A DNA stretch of 52,442 nucleotides from Dehalococcoidia bacterium (GTDB taxonomy: Bacteria; Chloroflexota; Dehalococcoidia; SM23-28-2), in contig JAUWYP010000015.1 in the NCBI GenBank assembly GCA_030615765.1, forward strand, positions 1-52,442. Reading direction: 5' to 3'. Below the pieces are notes generated by a model that worked only from the letters and a program-made list of their open reading frames with translations, was not told where the DNA came from and made no database searches. Shown in pieces: positions 42,727 through 52,442 of the stretch. Made by a program: the position numbers and the translations under genes. Every line of letters begins with the position of its first letter. Within the stretch, counting starts at the first letter, position 1.

Positions 42727-42756
42727 TTGACCCTTGTTTACACACGTGACTAGAAT
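42727..42756 (+). promoter_or_regulatory. Promoter of the FG-GAP lipoprotein
   Basis: TTGACC (42727-42732), 18 bases, TAGAAT (42751-42756). The start codon is 34 bases further on. Confidence 0.6.
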
Positions 42757-42789
42757 CGCGGTACGATTATGGTCAGGGGAGGACTAGGC

Positions 42790-44487
42790 ATGGCTTGGCG
42801 GAAACTGATCCCTCTGATGGTCGCGTCGGCCATCCTAGCCCTTGCAGCCGCTGCTTGCGCCGAAGAAGAGACCCCTCCGGCCGAACCGACGCCTTCGCTA
42901 GCCGCTACCGCTTCGCCCTCGCCGGCGGCCGTCGAGACGCCCGCGCCAAGCCCCGGCCCAACCGAGGAGGCTACCCCTGGTCGTCCCACCGTCCTCGATC
43001 TAGCGGTCACTACGCCAAAGCTCACTATATTCGCCGCCAACGCCGGCGACCTCCACAACGATGTCCCGGCCCTGGCGGTAGGCGACTTCAACGGTGACGG
43101 CATACAAGACCTCCTAATAGGGGCACGCTTCGGCGATGGTCCGGACAATACGCGGGAGGAGGCCGGCGAGGCCTACGTCGTGTTCGGCTCCCACAGCTTG
43201 CCTGACAGCCTAGATATCGCCCTAGGCCAGCAGCACGTCACCATCTTCGGTGCCAAGCCAGGCCACAACCTGGGGATGGCAGTGGCCAGTGGCGATATCA
43301 ACGGCGACGGCATCGATGACCTGATTGTAAGCTCTCCCTTCTCATGGGGCCCCCGCGAAGAGAGGACGAACGTGGGTGAGACTTATGTCATCTTCGGCTC
43401 GCCCGACCTCAAAGGAACCATCGACATCGCCCAGGGCCAGCAAGACGTCACCATCTTCGGGGCCGAGGGGCTCGGTCTACTGGGGGATTCCCTGGCCGCC
43501 GCCGACGTCAACGGCGACGGCGTCGACGATATCATCATAGGCGCTCCTTTCGCCGGCCGCGAGCCGGGCAGTCCCCCAGGCGGCCCCAGGACGGCGCTGG
43601 GAGAGGTTTACGTCGTCTTCGGCTCTGCCAGCCTGAGGGGCGAGATCAGCATCGGCGCTGACCACCAGGATTTCACCATCAGCGGCAGGGAGAGGATTGG
43701 CGAGCTCGGCGACGCCGTGACCGCGGGTGACGTCAACGGCGACGGCATTGCCGACATTATCGCAGCAGCAGAGGCGGCGGATGGGCCTGAAGGCGAGCGC
43801 AGCAACGCCGGCGAGGTTTATGTCGTCTTCGGTGCGCCCGACCTGAAGGGTAGGGTCAGCATGGCCGAGGGTGAGCACGACCTGAGGATCCTTGGTATCG
43901 ACCCTCAGGACGCCCTGGGCTTCTCTGTGGCCAGCGGCGATGTCAACGGCGACGGCGTCGACGACGTCATAATGGTCGCCCAGCGGGCCGGAGGGTCGGG
44001 CAACACTCGTGACACCGCTGGCGAAGCCTACATTATCTTTGGCGCCGCCGATCTGGGCGGCAGCGTAGACCTCGCCGCCGGCGAGCAAGACGTTATCATC
44101 TTCGGCAGCGACGCCCACGACCTACTTAGCTTCTGCGCTGCTCACGATATCAACGGAGACGGCATCGATGACATCATCCTGGGGACGGGCTTTGGCCGCG
44201 GGCCAGGCAACGCCAGGGACAGGGCCGGCGAGGCCTACATCATATTCGGCTCGGCGGACCTGGGGGGCATCATCGACCTTTCCGGCGGCAGCCAGGATAT
44301 CGTCCTCTTCGGGGCCGAGGCCGAGGACCGCCTGGGCTCTTCGCTGGCCAGCGGCGACCTGGACGGCGACGGCAGGGAAGAGCTGGTCGTCGTCGCTGCC
44401 CACGGCGATGGCCCGGAGAATGGCAGGCCGGACGCCGGCGAGATCTACGTCATCGGGCCCATCCAGGTGGAGCAGTCATCAAGGTAG
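42790..44487 (+). CDS. FG-GAP repeat (integrin-like propeller) lipoprotein
   Basis: ATG 42790 follows AGGGGAGGA; an upstream ATG at 42769 lacks a site. The 565-residue protein has a lipobox ending at Cys23, an acidic/TP linker, then about seven 65-residue repeats with GDFNGDGIQDLLIGA-type calcium loops (D-x-N-G-D-G-x-D-D) and GEAYVVFGS strands, the FG-GAP repeat of integrin alpha-chain propellers. These bind calcium and extracellular ligands. The repeats are alike in wording (DITIFG, VTIFGA), which suggests recent internal duplication. Confidence 0.88.
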   Translation: MAWRKLIPLMVASAILALAAAACAEEETPPAEPTPSLAATASPSPAAVETPAPSPGPTEEATPGRPTVLDLAVTTPKLTIFAANAGDLHNDVPALAVGDFNGDGIQDLLIGARFGDGPDNTREEAGEAYVVFGSHSLPDSLDIALGQQHVTIFGAKPGHNLGMAVASGDINGDGIDDLIVSSPFSWGPREERTNVGETYVIFGSPDLKGTIDIAQGQQDVTIFGAEGLGLLGDSLAAADVNGDGVDDIIIGAPFAGREPGSPPGGPRTALGEVYVVFGSASLRGEISIGADHQDFTISGRERIGELGDAVTAGDVNGDGIADIIAAAEAADGPEGERSNAGEVYVVFGAPDLKGRVSMAEGEHDLRILGIDPQDALGFSVASGDVNGDGVDDVIMVAQRAGGSGNTRDTAGEAYIIFGAADLGGSVDLAAGEQDVIIFGSDAHDLLSFCAAHDINGDGIDDIILGTGFGRGPGNARDRAGEAYIIFGSADLGGIIDLSGGSQDIVLFGAEAEDRLGSSLASGDLDGDGREELVVVAAHGDGPENGRPDAGEIYVIGPIQVEQSSR

Positions 44488-44577
44488 GTCGCAAGAGGGG
44501 CGACTCTCGAAGCTCCTTTCATGAACCACCATTTTGGTATTTCTTTTTATTTTTCCCTGTTTTTGCGGCCCAGGGTA

Positions 44578-44606
44578 TTGACAAACCTTTCTGGGGGGTG
44601 TATAAA
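44578..44606 (+). promoter_or_regulatory. Strong promoter of the 1310-residue Asp-rich protein
   Basis: TTGACA (44578-44583), 17 bases, TATAAA (44601-44606), preceded by an AT-rich block (about 44528-44565) that could act as an UP element. The leader is about 110 bases. Confidence 0.8.
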
Positions 44607-44719
44607 AAGAGCGTTCCATAACAACGGTACATAAAGCGGTATTCCCCGTGCCGGCCAGGGGCTTGTAACTGGGAGAGGGATCAGGCGCTGACGAGAGCCC
44701 TCTCCGGGGAGGAGCTACT

Positions 44720-47700
44720 ATGGCCGGCAAACGCTTTTTGGCGGTTGTTTTCCTTACTGCGGCAGCTTTCTTCATCTTACTTGTCTCGTCGGGTGGCGCT
44801 ACCCACTTCAAGGCAGCCTACATCGGCGACGTCTCCCCAGACACCCCCAGCAGCAAGGCTGATCTGGTGACCAAGTTAAACATCGCGGCCCCCTACCCCA
44901 ACTTCGACAGGGTATACACCGGAGGGACCCCGACCGCCTTCTGGGTGCACATGGCGCCGGAGATAAGCCTTGCCGCCCGGGTAGGCTACATTGAGTCCAG
45001 CACAACCCTGGCCACCTTCGGCGGCTGTAATCTTGGCATTACGGTGAACATCCCCTTCATGAACTGCACCACCGACGTCAGGCACAAGGCTCCCTGGGTG
45101 CTGAGCGGCGAGAACCTGGTGCTGGACTGCGACCAGGACGTGAACGAGGATGGTTCGCTTGCCACGGAGGGGACAACCAAAGAGCACTGCGAAGACGGGC
45201 TGGACAACGACCTTGACGGCGACATCGACTACGACGACAGCGACTGCATCGGCAACTGCATCGACACGATCGACAACGACGGCAACGGCGACATCGACTG
45301 CGCCGACCCGGACTGCGTCGACGAGGCCGAGGACAGCAACGCCATCCCCACCTACTGCGACCACTACCCTGTGCACCTGGCCACCATGTACGACGACGCC
45401 GCCGGGAACCCTATCCAGCCGCGGGCGCGCTACCAGGGGCACTCGATTGTGCTCGCGGGTTCGCCGCCCAGTCAGCTGAACTTCCTCATCTTTAACCCGG
45501 GCCAGCTACAGACCATGGGCACTCCGCCCGAGGGTACCATGGGCGACAGCCGTGGCTACATCAACGTTGTAGTGCTGGACAACCCTCCCCAGGCCACGTC
45601 CCCCAGCACCATCGCGGACTTCTGCACCCCTCTGGCCACCGTGACCACCCTGGTGGACGCCAGCGAGGGGCAGTACGCCGTCTATCCGGGGCCGGCGCCC
45701 TACGAGAGCCCCAGCGCCTCAATGTGCTACGGCGCAGGGAAGGGCGTGGACAACGACTTCGACGGGTTCATCGATGACGGCTGCCTGTACATCCCCGACC
45801 CCTGCAACGGCATCGACGACGACCTGGACGGCACCGTAGACGAGAATTGCTACCAGCCCCGGATGGAGAACCCACCGGCCTTCACCGGCGTCTACGGGAC
45901 CGGCAGCCACATCGCCCTCACCTACATCAAGTCTCAGCGCGATGCCGACAACGACGGCATTGAGAATCAGATGGACCCCTGTCCCTACACCGCCGACAAC
46001 GACGGCGACACCCTGACCGAGTACATCGGCAACACGCCCTACGGCGACAACAACCCCGACGGCGACAACATCACGTGGGGCGACCACGACGCCACCCCCT
46101 GGGACCCGCGGGCAGCGGCGGCAACGGGAGACAACGATTCGGACGGCATACCCAACGGCTGCGACCCGACCCCCAACGGGCCGGTACAGACTGTCCCCGC
46201 CGGCTGTCCCCCCGGCGTCTCGGGCCTGCCCGACGAGGACCAGGACTGCTTCCCCAACCGCCAGGACAACTGCCCCCTGATCGCCAACGGCCATCCCTAC
46301 GATCCGAATCCCCTCAACAGCCAGGGGCGGGACCAGACCGACGCCGACGAGGACGGCATCGGCGCCCCCTGCGACCTCGGCGGCGACGACACTCCGGACG
46401 GCCACAACCACGAAGAGAACGTCATGGACGCCATGTGCATCGCTGACCCGTACGGCGGCGACGACACCGACGGCGACGGCGACTCCGACGACGATGACGA
46501 CGGCTGGTGCGACTCCACCGAGGTCCTGCTGGGCTCCGACAAGGACATCGGCCTCCAGTGCGCCAACGTCATCGACGACGACAACGACGGCACGATCAAC
46601 GACGGCTGCCCGGCCTTCGGCTACCCCGAGACGGCCTGCGCCGACGCCGCCGACAACGACCGCGACGGCTTGGTCAACGACGGCTGCCCGCAGGTGGGGA
46701 ACGACCCCGAGGAGAACAACACGCCGGAGTACATGGGCCTGGCCTATGACGGCGTGCCCGGCACCCACATCTGCGACGACTATCGGGAGCAGGACCACCC
46801 CGACGTCGACCCCGTCGACAATGACGCCGACGGCACCGCCAACGACCCGGCCCACGCCGCCCCTGGCACCCCTGACCCCGGCTGCGGTTGCCAGGCTAAC
46901 GACACCGACTGCGACGGCGTGCCCGACACCCACGACAACTGCCCCAACGATGACAACCCCGGCCAGATAGACAGCGACGGCGACGGCCAGGGTGACGAGT
47001 GCGACACCGACGACGACAACGACGGCGCCCCCGACGCCAACGAGTGGTGGATAGGCACCGACCCCAAGGACAACTGTCCCGACACCAGCAACGACCCGGC
47101 CTGGCCCATGGACTTCAACAACAACCAGGAGGTGGCGATCGGCGACATTATCCAGGGCTACTACGGCAAGATCCTCGTTGACGCCGAGTACAACCGGCGA
47201 GCCGACTTCAACATGAGCGGCGGGCTGGAGATAGCCGACATAATCATCGGGTACCACCCGGCCGCCGCCACGAACTGGCTGCCCAAATCTGGCCTCTCCT
47301 TGCTGGACAACTGCCGCACCGACCTCACCTTCACCAACAACACCGGCGGGGCGGTGGACGACATCCACATCGAGTTGCTGACCGACATCACCCACATCGA
47401 GTCGGCCACCGACAACCAGGCCGGCACCTGGGTGTGCGAGCGGGTTCCGCCGCTGTGCGCCAACGACGTAGACGACGACGGCGACACCTTCGTGAACGAC
47501 GGCTGCCCGAAGGTCGGGCTTACTGTCGAGAGCGGCTACCAGTGCGACAACGACGTCGACGACGACGGTGACACCAAGGTCAACGACGGCTGCCCCAAGG
47601 TTGCCACTAATGACGACCCCGGCGATGACAGCGTCATCAACGACGGCTGCCCGAAAGTCGCGAACCTTGGGGGGCCTGCGGAGGTCGCCTGTGGCGACGG

Positions 47701-48652
47701 CCTGGACAATGACGGCGACACCACCGTCGATGACGGGTGCCCGAAAGTGGGGGCTGTTGCCGAGAGCGGCGCCGAGTGCATCGACTCCGAGGACCACTAC
47801 CCCGACCCCTGCCGCAACGCCATCGACGACGACTACGACCTCGCGGTCAACGACGGCTGCCCGGCCAGGGGCGCCCCGGAGGTCGCCTGTGCCAACGACG
47901 TCGACGACGACGGCGACACCAGGGTCAACGACGGCTGCCCGGACGTTGGCTACCCCGAGACCAAGATCCCCGGCGGCGGCCACTCGTACCTGCTCAACTG
48001 TGAGCGGCAAATCGGCACCCTGACCAACGGCGGCATCCTGACCATCAACCTCAAGGGCAAGCGCCCGCCGATAGTCAGGTGCTACGACTGGACCTTGGAC
48101 TGCGAGGTCATCAACAGCAGCTCGAAGCCCTGCCGCTTCCACAACAACACCGGGGAGGTGGTGGACGACCTGTACGTCGAGTTCGGCTGGGACATCGACG
48201 GTGACACTGTGTCCGACTTGCCAGGTGTGTCGTACTGCGACAACGTGGAGACGCCATTCGAATCCATCTGGAGCTTCCTCATCCACGACGAGCTTGCCAA
48301 GCCCTTCGCCGGGGTGGACATCGTCTTCTCCACGCCGCTGCCCCCCAGTAGCATCGTCGAGGCTCACTGGGAGAAGCCCGGCCCCTGGACCCTCCAGTGC
48401 TGGGCATGGACCGACACCACCCTCACCGAGGGCCCCGGCATGGGCCCCTGCGACGACGGCGCTGACAACGACGGAGATACGAGGATCGACTCCGCCGATC
48501 CCGACTGCTGGGTGGGGCCGATGCACGGCGAATGCAAGTACAACCCGGCCCTCAGCGAGGACCTGGCCGGCCCTAACACCTGCGGCGACGGCATCGATAA
48601 CGGCACGGACGTGGTAAAGGACCTACAGGACCCGGACTGCTACGACCCGTAG
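44720..48652 (+). CDS. Giant secreted Asp-rich protein with Ca-binding repeats and dockerin-like pair
   Basis: The 1310-residue protein starts at ATG 44720 behind GGGGAGGAG, with a signal peptide (to about 27). It carries many calcium-loop repeats: CEDGLDNDLDGDIDYDDSDC types near the start, TSP3-like DNCPNDDNPGQIDSDGDGQG, and at least eight units ending in [VI]-[ND]-DGCP preceded by D-x-DDDGD (for example DVDDDGDTFVNDGCPKVG). Residues about 797-850 look like a dockerin pair (FNNNQEVAIGDIIQGYYGK; DFNMSGGLEIADIIIGYHP). No catalytic domain is recognised. It is likely to be rigidified by calcium outside the cell and could dock to the cohesin-like neighbours. Confidence 0.8.
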   Translation: MAGKRFLAVVFLTAAAFFILLVSSGGATHFKAAYIGDVSPDTPSSKADLVTKLNIAAPYPNFDRVYTGGTPTAFWVHMAPEISLAARVGYIESSTTLATFGGCNLGITVNIPFMNCTTDVRHKAPWVLSGENLVLDCDQDVNEDGSLATEGTTKEHCEDGLDNDLDGDIDYDDSDCIGNCIDTIDNDGNGDIDCADPDCVDEAEDSNAIPTYCDHYPVHLATMYDDAAGNPIQPRARYQGHSIVLAGSPPSQLNFLIFNPGQLQTMGTPPEGTMGDSRGYINVVVLDNPPQATSPSTIADFCTPLATVTTLVDASEGQYAVYPGPAPYESPSASMCYGAGKGVDNDFDGFIDDGCLYIPDPCNGIDDDLDGTVDENCYQPRMENPPAFTGVYGTGSHIALTYIKSQRDADNDGIENQMDPCPYTADNDGDTLTEYIGNTPYGDNNPDGDNITWGDHDATPWDPRAAAATGDNDSDGIPNGCDPTPNGPVQTVPAGCPPGVSGLPDEDQDCFPNRQDNCPLIANGHPYDPNPLNSQGRDQTDADEDGIGAPCDLGGDDTPDGHNHEENVMDAMCIADPYGGDDTDGDGDSDDDDDGWCDSTEVLLGSDKDIGLQCANVIDDDNDGTINDGCPAFGYPETACADAADNDRDGLVNDGCPQVGNDPEENNTPEYMGLAYDGVPGTHICDDYREQDHPDVDPVDNDADGTANDPAHAAPGTPDPGCGCQANDTDCDGVPDTHDNCPNDDNPGQIDSDGDGQGDECDTDDDNDGAPDANEWWIGTDPKDNCPDTSNDPAWPMDFNNNQEVAIGDIIQGYYGKILVDAEYNRRADFNMSGGLEIADIIIGYHPAAATNWLPKSGLSLLDNCRTDLTFTNNTGGAVDDIHIELLTDITHIESATDNQAGTWVCERVPPLCANDVDDDGDTFVNDGCPKVGLTVESGYQCDNDVDDDGDTKVNDGCPKVATNDDPGDDSVINDGCPKVANLGGPAEVACGDGLDNDGDTTVDDGCPKVGAVAESGAECIDSEDHYPDPCRNAIDDDYDLAVNDGCPARGAPEVACANDVDDDGDTRVNDGCPDVGYPETKIPGGGHSYLLNCERQIGTLTNGGILTINLKGKRPPIVRCYDWTLDCEVINSSSKPCRFHNNTGEVVDDLYVEFGWDIDGDTVSDLPGVSYCDNVETPFESIWSFLIHDELAKPFAGVDIVFSTPLPPSSIVEAHWEKPGPWTLQCWAWTDTTLTEGPGMGPCDDGADNDGDTRIDSADPDCWVGPMHGECKYNPALSEDLAGPNTCGDGIDNGTDVVKDLQDPDCYDP

Positions 48653-48781
48653 GCCCAGCATAGTGGCATGAGGTAGCTAATCGAGACGGTATGAACAAAC
48701 TTTAGGAGAGGAGGGATGACTAGGGGCTATGCACGCGAGCGAAACCAACGGTAGTAGTATTCTTAAGGGGGTGCGGCCATT

Positions 48782-51700
48782 ATGAGAAAATGGCTTATCG
48801 GTTCAGCTATTGTGATAGCTGGAGCCGTATCCTTAGCAATGCTGGGTGCCTGGCTATTCGACGATAGCACCCAGACAGCCGAAGCCGGGCCACCGACGCC
48901 CGTTCTGGTGGCCATCGACATGGTTCCCAGCGAGCCGATGTGCGGGCCAATTAACACGGCGAACATCGACTTCTGTATCCGCGTCGAGTCGGCGGAGACC
49001 GGGATGTATCCCGGCCCGGCGTTCCCCATCGACGTGGTGTTCGATGGCCTGCTTAACGAGAACGTGGCTGGCTTCAACTACAAGATCCAGCTCGGCGCCA
49101 TCTCTGGCGGCGCTTGTCCGCCCGGCCCGGGCTTGATGGCCCATAACCACAACCTGTTCATCACCTGCGCCGGCGGTGGAGCCATGGACATGGGCAACCC
49201 GGCCCCGGACTGCGACGGCGTTCACGTCGTGGGCGTGTTCGACTCCGGCCCGCCCGAGACCAACCCGACCCTCACCGGCGGTGTGCTGGACAACTCCACC
49301 CTGGACGTCACCGGCCTGGCACCGGGCTTCTACCCGCTCAGCCTGACCGACATGGCCATCAACAACACCGCTGGCACGGACATCGGCACCTACACCCTCC
49401 AGGGCGCCGTGGTGGCGGTGGACGTGCCCTGTCCTCAGCCGGCCGACCTGAAGAAGCTCGACCTGTTTGTCGACCCGGACCTGGTGACCTACCCCGACTG
49501 GCCCGACGTCCCGGTGAGCGAGGACGTCTTTTTCGACCTGGTGGAGGTCCTCCACAACAACGGCCCTGAGCCGGACGTGGCGACCGACATCGTGACCACC
49601 TGCACGCCGCCCGACGGGGGCGAGTGCTCCTTCCACGTCACGGCTGACCTCTACCTGCCGCCGTACACCGGCGACCTGATCATCACCCTGGACGGCGTGC
49701 CGATCGCGACCAACCCGCCGATCAGCACCGTCTTCTATGCCGAGTACGGGCACTACCTGGACGTCCACAAGACGGTCATCCTGCCGGTAAGCATAGAGAA
49801 GATCCTCGTCGAGGACTGGGACCTCCACTGTCTGGAGCCCAGCCTCCACACCTGGCAGTTCCACAACGAGATCTCGGCCCAGGAGGGCGACCTCATCCCC
49901 GACCCCGACCCGACCAACAACGCGCGCGATCTCGCTGTGACGGTGAACTGCATCGCCGAGTCTGACCTCAAGGTGACCCAGGTGGTGACTCCCCCGCCGG
50001 GGATGATCGTGGGCGGGCCGGCCATGCCCCTGGTGGTCGACAAGACCCTCCACAACAACGGTCCCTGGGGCCCGACGGCCACCGACATCACCGTGCAAGC
50101 TCTTAACACCGGCAGCACCCCGGGCTGCACCATCACCCCGGGTGGCGCCACTGACCAGGTGGACCTGCCTGTGAGCGTTGCCACCCCGCACCAAGAGATC
50201 TTCATGGTGCAGTGCGTCAACTGTGGCTACGGGGTGGACGACGACGGCGATGCCCCTCCGGCCGAGGTCGCTGGCGGCATGGCCTTCAACTGGATCGATG
50301 AGGACCCGCCGGACTACGTGGACAACGACCTGGACGGCCTGACCGACGAGGACGGACCGGTGTGCTTTGGGGTGTACACGATCATCAACACCATCGCCCC
50401 CAAGGAGCTTCACATCGATGACCCCGACCCGACGAACAACGTTGCCATGGACACGGTCATCGTGATGGCTGTTCTGCCGTTCGCCCCCGAGTTCGAGCAG
50501 ACCGTCGACGAGTACGAGGCGGGCGCGAAGACAGGCGCGGCCTGGGGTCTCAGCGCACCGGCTCCGCCGGCACACGCTATCCAGTCGCCGATAATGGACG
50601 ACGACTGCCTGGTGACCATGCCCTGCAAGATACAGGTAGACACGCTTCTGCCGGGCTCGGGCCCCCTGGCGATGTCGATTGTCAAGGAGCCGATCACCAC
50701 ATACATGGGCGGTCCCGGCGGAATCGCCCTGGCCCACGGCGCCGTGCCGCTTCCCGGTAGCGGGCTGCTAGCGGGCCCGATCCCCAACGCCGACATCGTC
50801 GGTGAGGCTACCGCTCAGTCTACTCTCAGCCTGATGGGCGGGGTTTGCAACACGCCCTTCCCGATTACCATGGATCTGCGCGACTGCGCCCTGTCGCCAG
50901 TGGACGGCGAGCAGCCGCCGGACAACGTGATTGACCAGCCCGACCCGGCGTCGGCTCTGGCCAACCCGTACTCCTGGTCCAGCAAGCTGGACTCCATCAA
51001 GGCCCTGGCGTCACCGGCCGTGCTGTGGCAGCGCAAGTGTGGCTTCGCGAACGTTGCCGGACAGGTTGTGCCGATCAACATCCTGGTCTTCCACGGCGGC
51101 ACCCACTGGCTGGAGCTCTCCGTCGTTGCTGACCCGGACTTCGACCTGGACGGCTGGTACGACGCGCTGGACCCCGACGACGACAACGACCCGTGCGTGG
51201 GGACGGCTGATCCGCGGATACCGGAGGAGGACAACTCAGGCCTTCCCAACAGCTGCAACGACGGCGTCGACAACGGCGGTGTCGACGGGCTGACCGACGG
51301 CGACGACCCCGACTGTCACTGTGGTGACGACGTCTTCGACGCCGACGACGACGGCGACGGCATCCCTGACAACCAAGAGACTCTGTCCGGCCAGTGCACG
51401 CCGTACTCCACCAGCATCCTGGCGCTGGGCGAGTCCATCCCCAGCGGCACGGACATAGCCATTTGCTACGACATCAGCCTAACCCACCAGTCGGAGGTCG
51501 ACCTCACGCGGGCCGACATCGGCACGACCAGTACCCTCACCGACACCTTCAAGTGCACCGGCGAGAACGACATCTCGGTCGAGCTGTTCAAGGAAGAGCT
51601 CCCCAGCGTCCCGGCCGACATGCCCGCCCAGTTCCCGGTGGACGTGATCATCCACAACGGTGCGGTGCCTGACGACCCGGCGGTCGAGCTGGCCATTCTG

Positions 51701-52442
51701 GCCGGGCCCGACTGCGTGGCCGAGTGGCAGGATCCCGGCTACGGGACCATCGACCCGCTGGTCATGATCGACAGCAAGTGGCTCAGCACGATCCACTTCC
51801 TCGGCTCCGACGTGGCGCCGGGCGGCATGATGGCTACTGGCGAGACGCGGACAGCCACCATCAACTACGAGATCCTCTGCTCGCCTGCCGCAGACGAGTC
51901 GTTCCAGATCACGGTCAACGTTGCCACCACCAGCGGCCTGCCTGACCCCAACATCTTCAACAACCAGGCGGAGAACCACCCCGTGGTGGACCTGGTGGGC
52001 GACATCGACGGCGACACCGTCCCCAACGGCCAGGACAACTGCCCCCTCGACCCCAACCCTGACCAGGAGGACAACGACGGCGACGGCATCGGTGACGTCT
52101 GCGACCCGGACGACGACAACGACGGCGTGCCCGACGTCAGCGACGAGTGCCCGTTCCTGCCGGAGGACGACGACGGCGTGGATGACGACGACGGCTGTCC
52201 CGACACCGACGCCTCGGTAGGCGTCCAGAAGGACGACCCGGTCGAGGTGTACGTGAGCGAGCTCACGACCTTCGACGTCGACATCACTGCCACCAACGGC
52301 AACTACCCGGCCGACCTGGAGTACCGGCTGTTGCTGAAGTCGCCGGTAGGCGACTGCGAGGCCCACTGGGTGTGCGAGGACGGCGACCGCTGCGTTGACG
52401 ACATCCTCGAGGGCGAGATCTACAGCCAGTTGGAGCGCAACA
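48782..52442 (+). CDS. Giant secreted cohesin-like / TSP3 repeat protein (cut by window edge)
   Basis: The frame from ATG 48782 stays open to the right edge (at least 1220 residues). A signal peptide is followed by a cohesin-like domain ([37 protein letters not shown]) nearly parallel to that of the 41346 protein. Then come repeated CARDB/DUF11-like beta domains ([19 protein letters not shown] ... [30 protein letters not shown]), Asp-rich loops ([21 protein letters not shown]) and, near the edge, TSP3 repeats ([20 protein letters not shown]). GGGGGTG precedes the start. It is probably a surface fibre or S-layer-like component. The C-terminus and anchor lie outside the window. Confidence 0.82.
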   Translation, partial: MRKWLIGSAIVIAGAVSLAMLGAWLFDDSTQTAEAGPPTPVLVAIDMVPSEPMCGPINTANIDFCIRVESAETGMYPGPAFPIDVVFDGLLNENVAGFNYKIQLGAISGGACPPGPGLMAHNHNLFITCAGGGAMDMGNPAPDCDGVHVVGVFDSGPPETNPTLTGGVLDNSTLDVTGLAPGFYPLSLTDMAINNTAGTDIGTYTLQGAVVAVDVPCPQPADLKKLDLFVDPDLVTYPDWPDVPVSEDVFFDLVEVLHNNGPEPDVATDIVTTCTPPDGGECSFHVTADLYLPPYTGDLIITLDGVPIATNPPISTVFYAEYGHYLDVHKTVILPVSIEKILVEDWDLHCLEPSLHTWQFHNEISAQEGDLIPDPDPTNNARDLAVTVNCIAESDLKVTQVVTPPPGMIVGGPAMPLVVDKTLHNNGPWGPTATDITVQALNTGSTPGCTITPGGATDQVDLPVSVATPHQEIFMVQCVNCGYGVDDDGDAPPAEVAGGMAFNWIDEDPPDYVDNDLDGLTDEDGPVCFGVYTIINTIAPKELHIDDPDPTNNVAMDTVIVMAVLPFAPEFEQTVDEYEAGAKTGAAWGLSAPAPPAHAIQSPIMDDDCLVTMPCKIQVDTLLPGSGPLAMSIVKEPITTYMGGPGGIALAHGAVPLPGSGLLAGPIPNADIVGEATAQSTLSLMGGVCNTPFPITMDLRDCALSPVDGEQPPDNVIDQPDPASALANPYSWSSKLDSIKALASPAVLWQRKCGFANVAGQVVPINILVFHGGTHWLELSVVADPDFDLDGWYDALDPDDDNDPCVGTADPRIPEEDNSGLPNSCNDGVDNGGVDGLTDGDDPDCHCGDDVFDADDDGDGIPDNQETLSGQCTPYSTSILALGESIPSGTDIAICYDISLTHQSEVDLTRADIGTTSTLTDTFKCTGENDISVELFKEELPSVPADMPAQFPVDVIIHNGAVPDDPAVELAILAGPDCVAEWQDPGYGTIDPLVMIDSKWLSTIHFLGSDVAPGGMMATGETRTATINYEILCSPAADESFQITVNVATTSGLPDPNIFNNQAENHPVVDLVGDIDGDTVPNGQDNCPLDPNPDQEDNDGDGIGDVCDPDDDNDGVPDVSDECPFLPEDDDGVDDDDGCPDTDASVGVQKDDPVEVYVSELTTFDVDITATNGNYPADLEYRLLLKSPVGDCEAHWVCEDGDRCVDDILEGEIYSQLERN

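Noticed and set aside
47460-47950. Regularly spaced repeats that could suggest a CRISPR-like array.
   Set aside because: The repeats are in-frame protein repeats (DDDGD ... NDGCP) of unequal length with degenerate third positions. There are no constant-length spacers and no cas genes.
45719-48526. A 935-residue open frame on the minus strand.
   Set aside because: It is antisense to the Asp-rich protein. GAC/GCC-rich codons leave the opposite strand free of stops; it has no ribosome site, no domain and a valine-rich artificial composition. The 627-residue minus frame at 48854-50737 is rejected for the same reason.

Overview
The window looks like a chromosomal segment of a high-GC Chloroflexota bacterium, most plausibly a Dehalococcoidia-type lineage from a metagenome. 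This is inferred from style, not from a marker gene. There are many lipoproteins with Thr/Pro/Ser linkers (TPTPSP), secreted proteins with cohesin-like domains and Asp-rich Ca-binding repeats, and a zinc-ribbon/Ser-Thr kinase/AAA/TPR/class III cyclase fusion. Several E. coli-like promoters (TTGACA-17-TATAAT type) are readable by eye.

Layout. 1-320 (minus): N-terminus of a family 4 glycosyltransferase that runs off the left edge. 474-556: two tRNA 3' halves joined tail-out through one anticodon loop. 886-1917: a DapB/diaminopentanoate dehydrogenase-like NAD(P) enzyme. 2045-3172: a membrane-anchored surface protein with an LPPTG-TM-Arg tail. 3.2-5.3 kb: a disturbed stretch with a possible gene remnant, a GNAT acetyltransferase between imperfect direct repeats, a broken EamA transporter and the tail of a dockerin-like protein. 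5640-11821: a complete peptide/nickel-type ABC importer operon (binding lipoprotein, two permeases, two ATPases). 12052-13119: a radical SAM protein and a 48-residue RAMA-like protein. 13333-17787: the giant kinase-cyclase fusion.

17849-20173 holds a tRNA-Val(CAC) and a tRNA-Met(CAT) bracketing a two-gene, lower-GC cassette: a ParB-like protein translationally linked to an Mrr-type nuclease. This is the best candidate here for an undescribed defence-type module. 20.3-32.2 kb mixes housekeeping genes (uvrC, DUF72, pcm, a XerC/D recombinase, a TIGR00725 protein, enolase) with lipoproteins of unknown role, a secreted PHP-domain protein and a secreted M6-like metalloprotease. uvrC carries an in-frame double palindrome, and a second, decayed uvrC 3' end lies 0.9 kb further on.

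From 32.2 kb to the right edge (20 kb) every supported gene encodes an exported product: lipoproteins, cohesin-like anchors, thrombospondin-type Ca-binding repeats, a CSLREA/beta-helix protein, two TolB/WD40-like propellers, an FG-GAP propeller and two giant Asp-rich proteins (1310 aa and at least 1220 aa). Shared modules (a cohesin-like domain in four proteins, a duplicated GWN-x2-CY domain in two, dockerin-like EF motifs in one protein plus one remnant) suggest a calcium-dependent extracellular assembly, but no partner binding can be proven from sequence. A tiny promoter-to-terminator unit at 38.2-38.4 kb could make a small RNA or a 20-residue lipopeptide.
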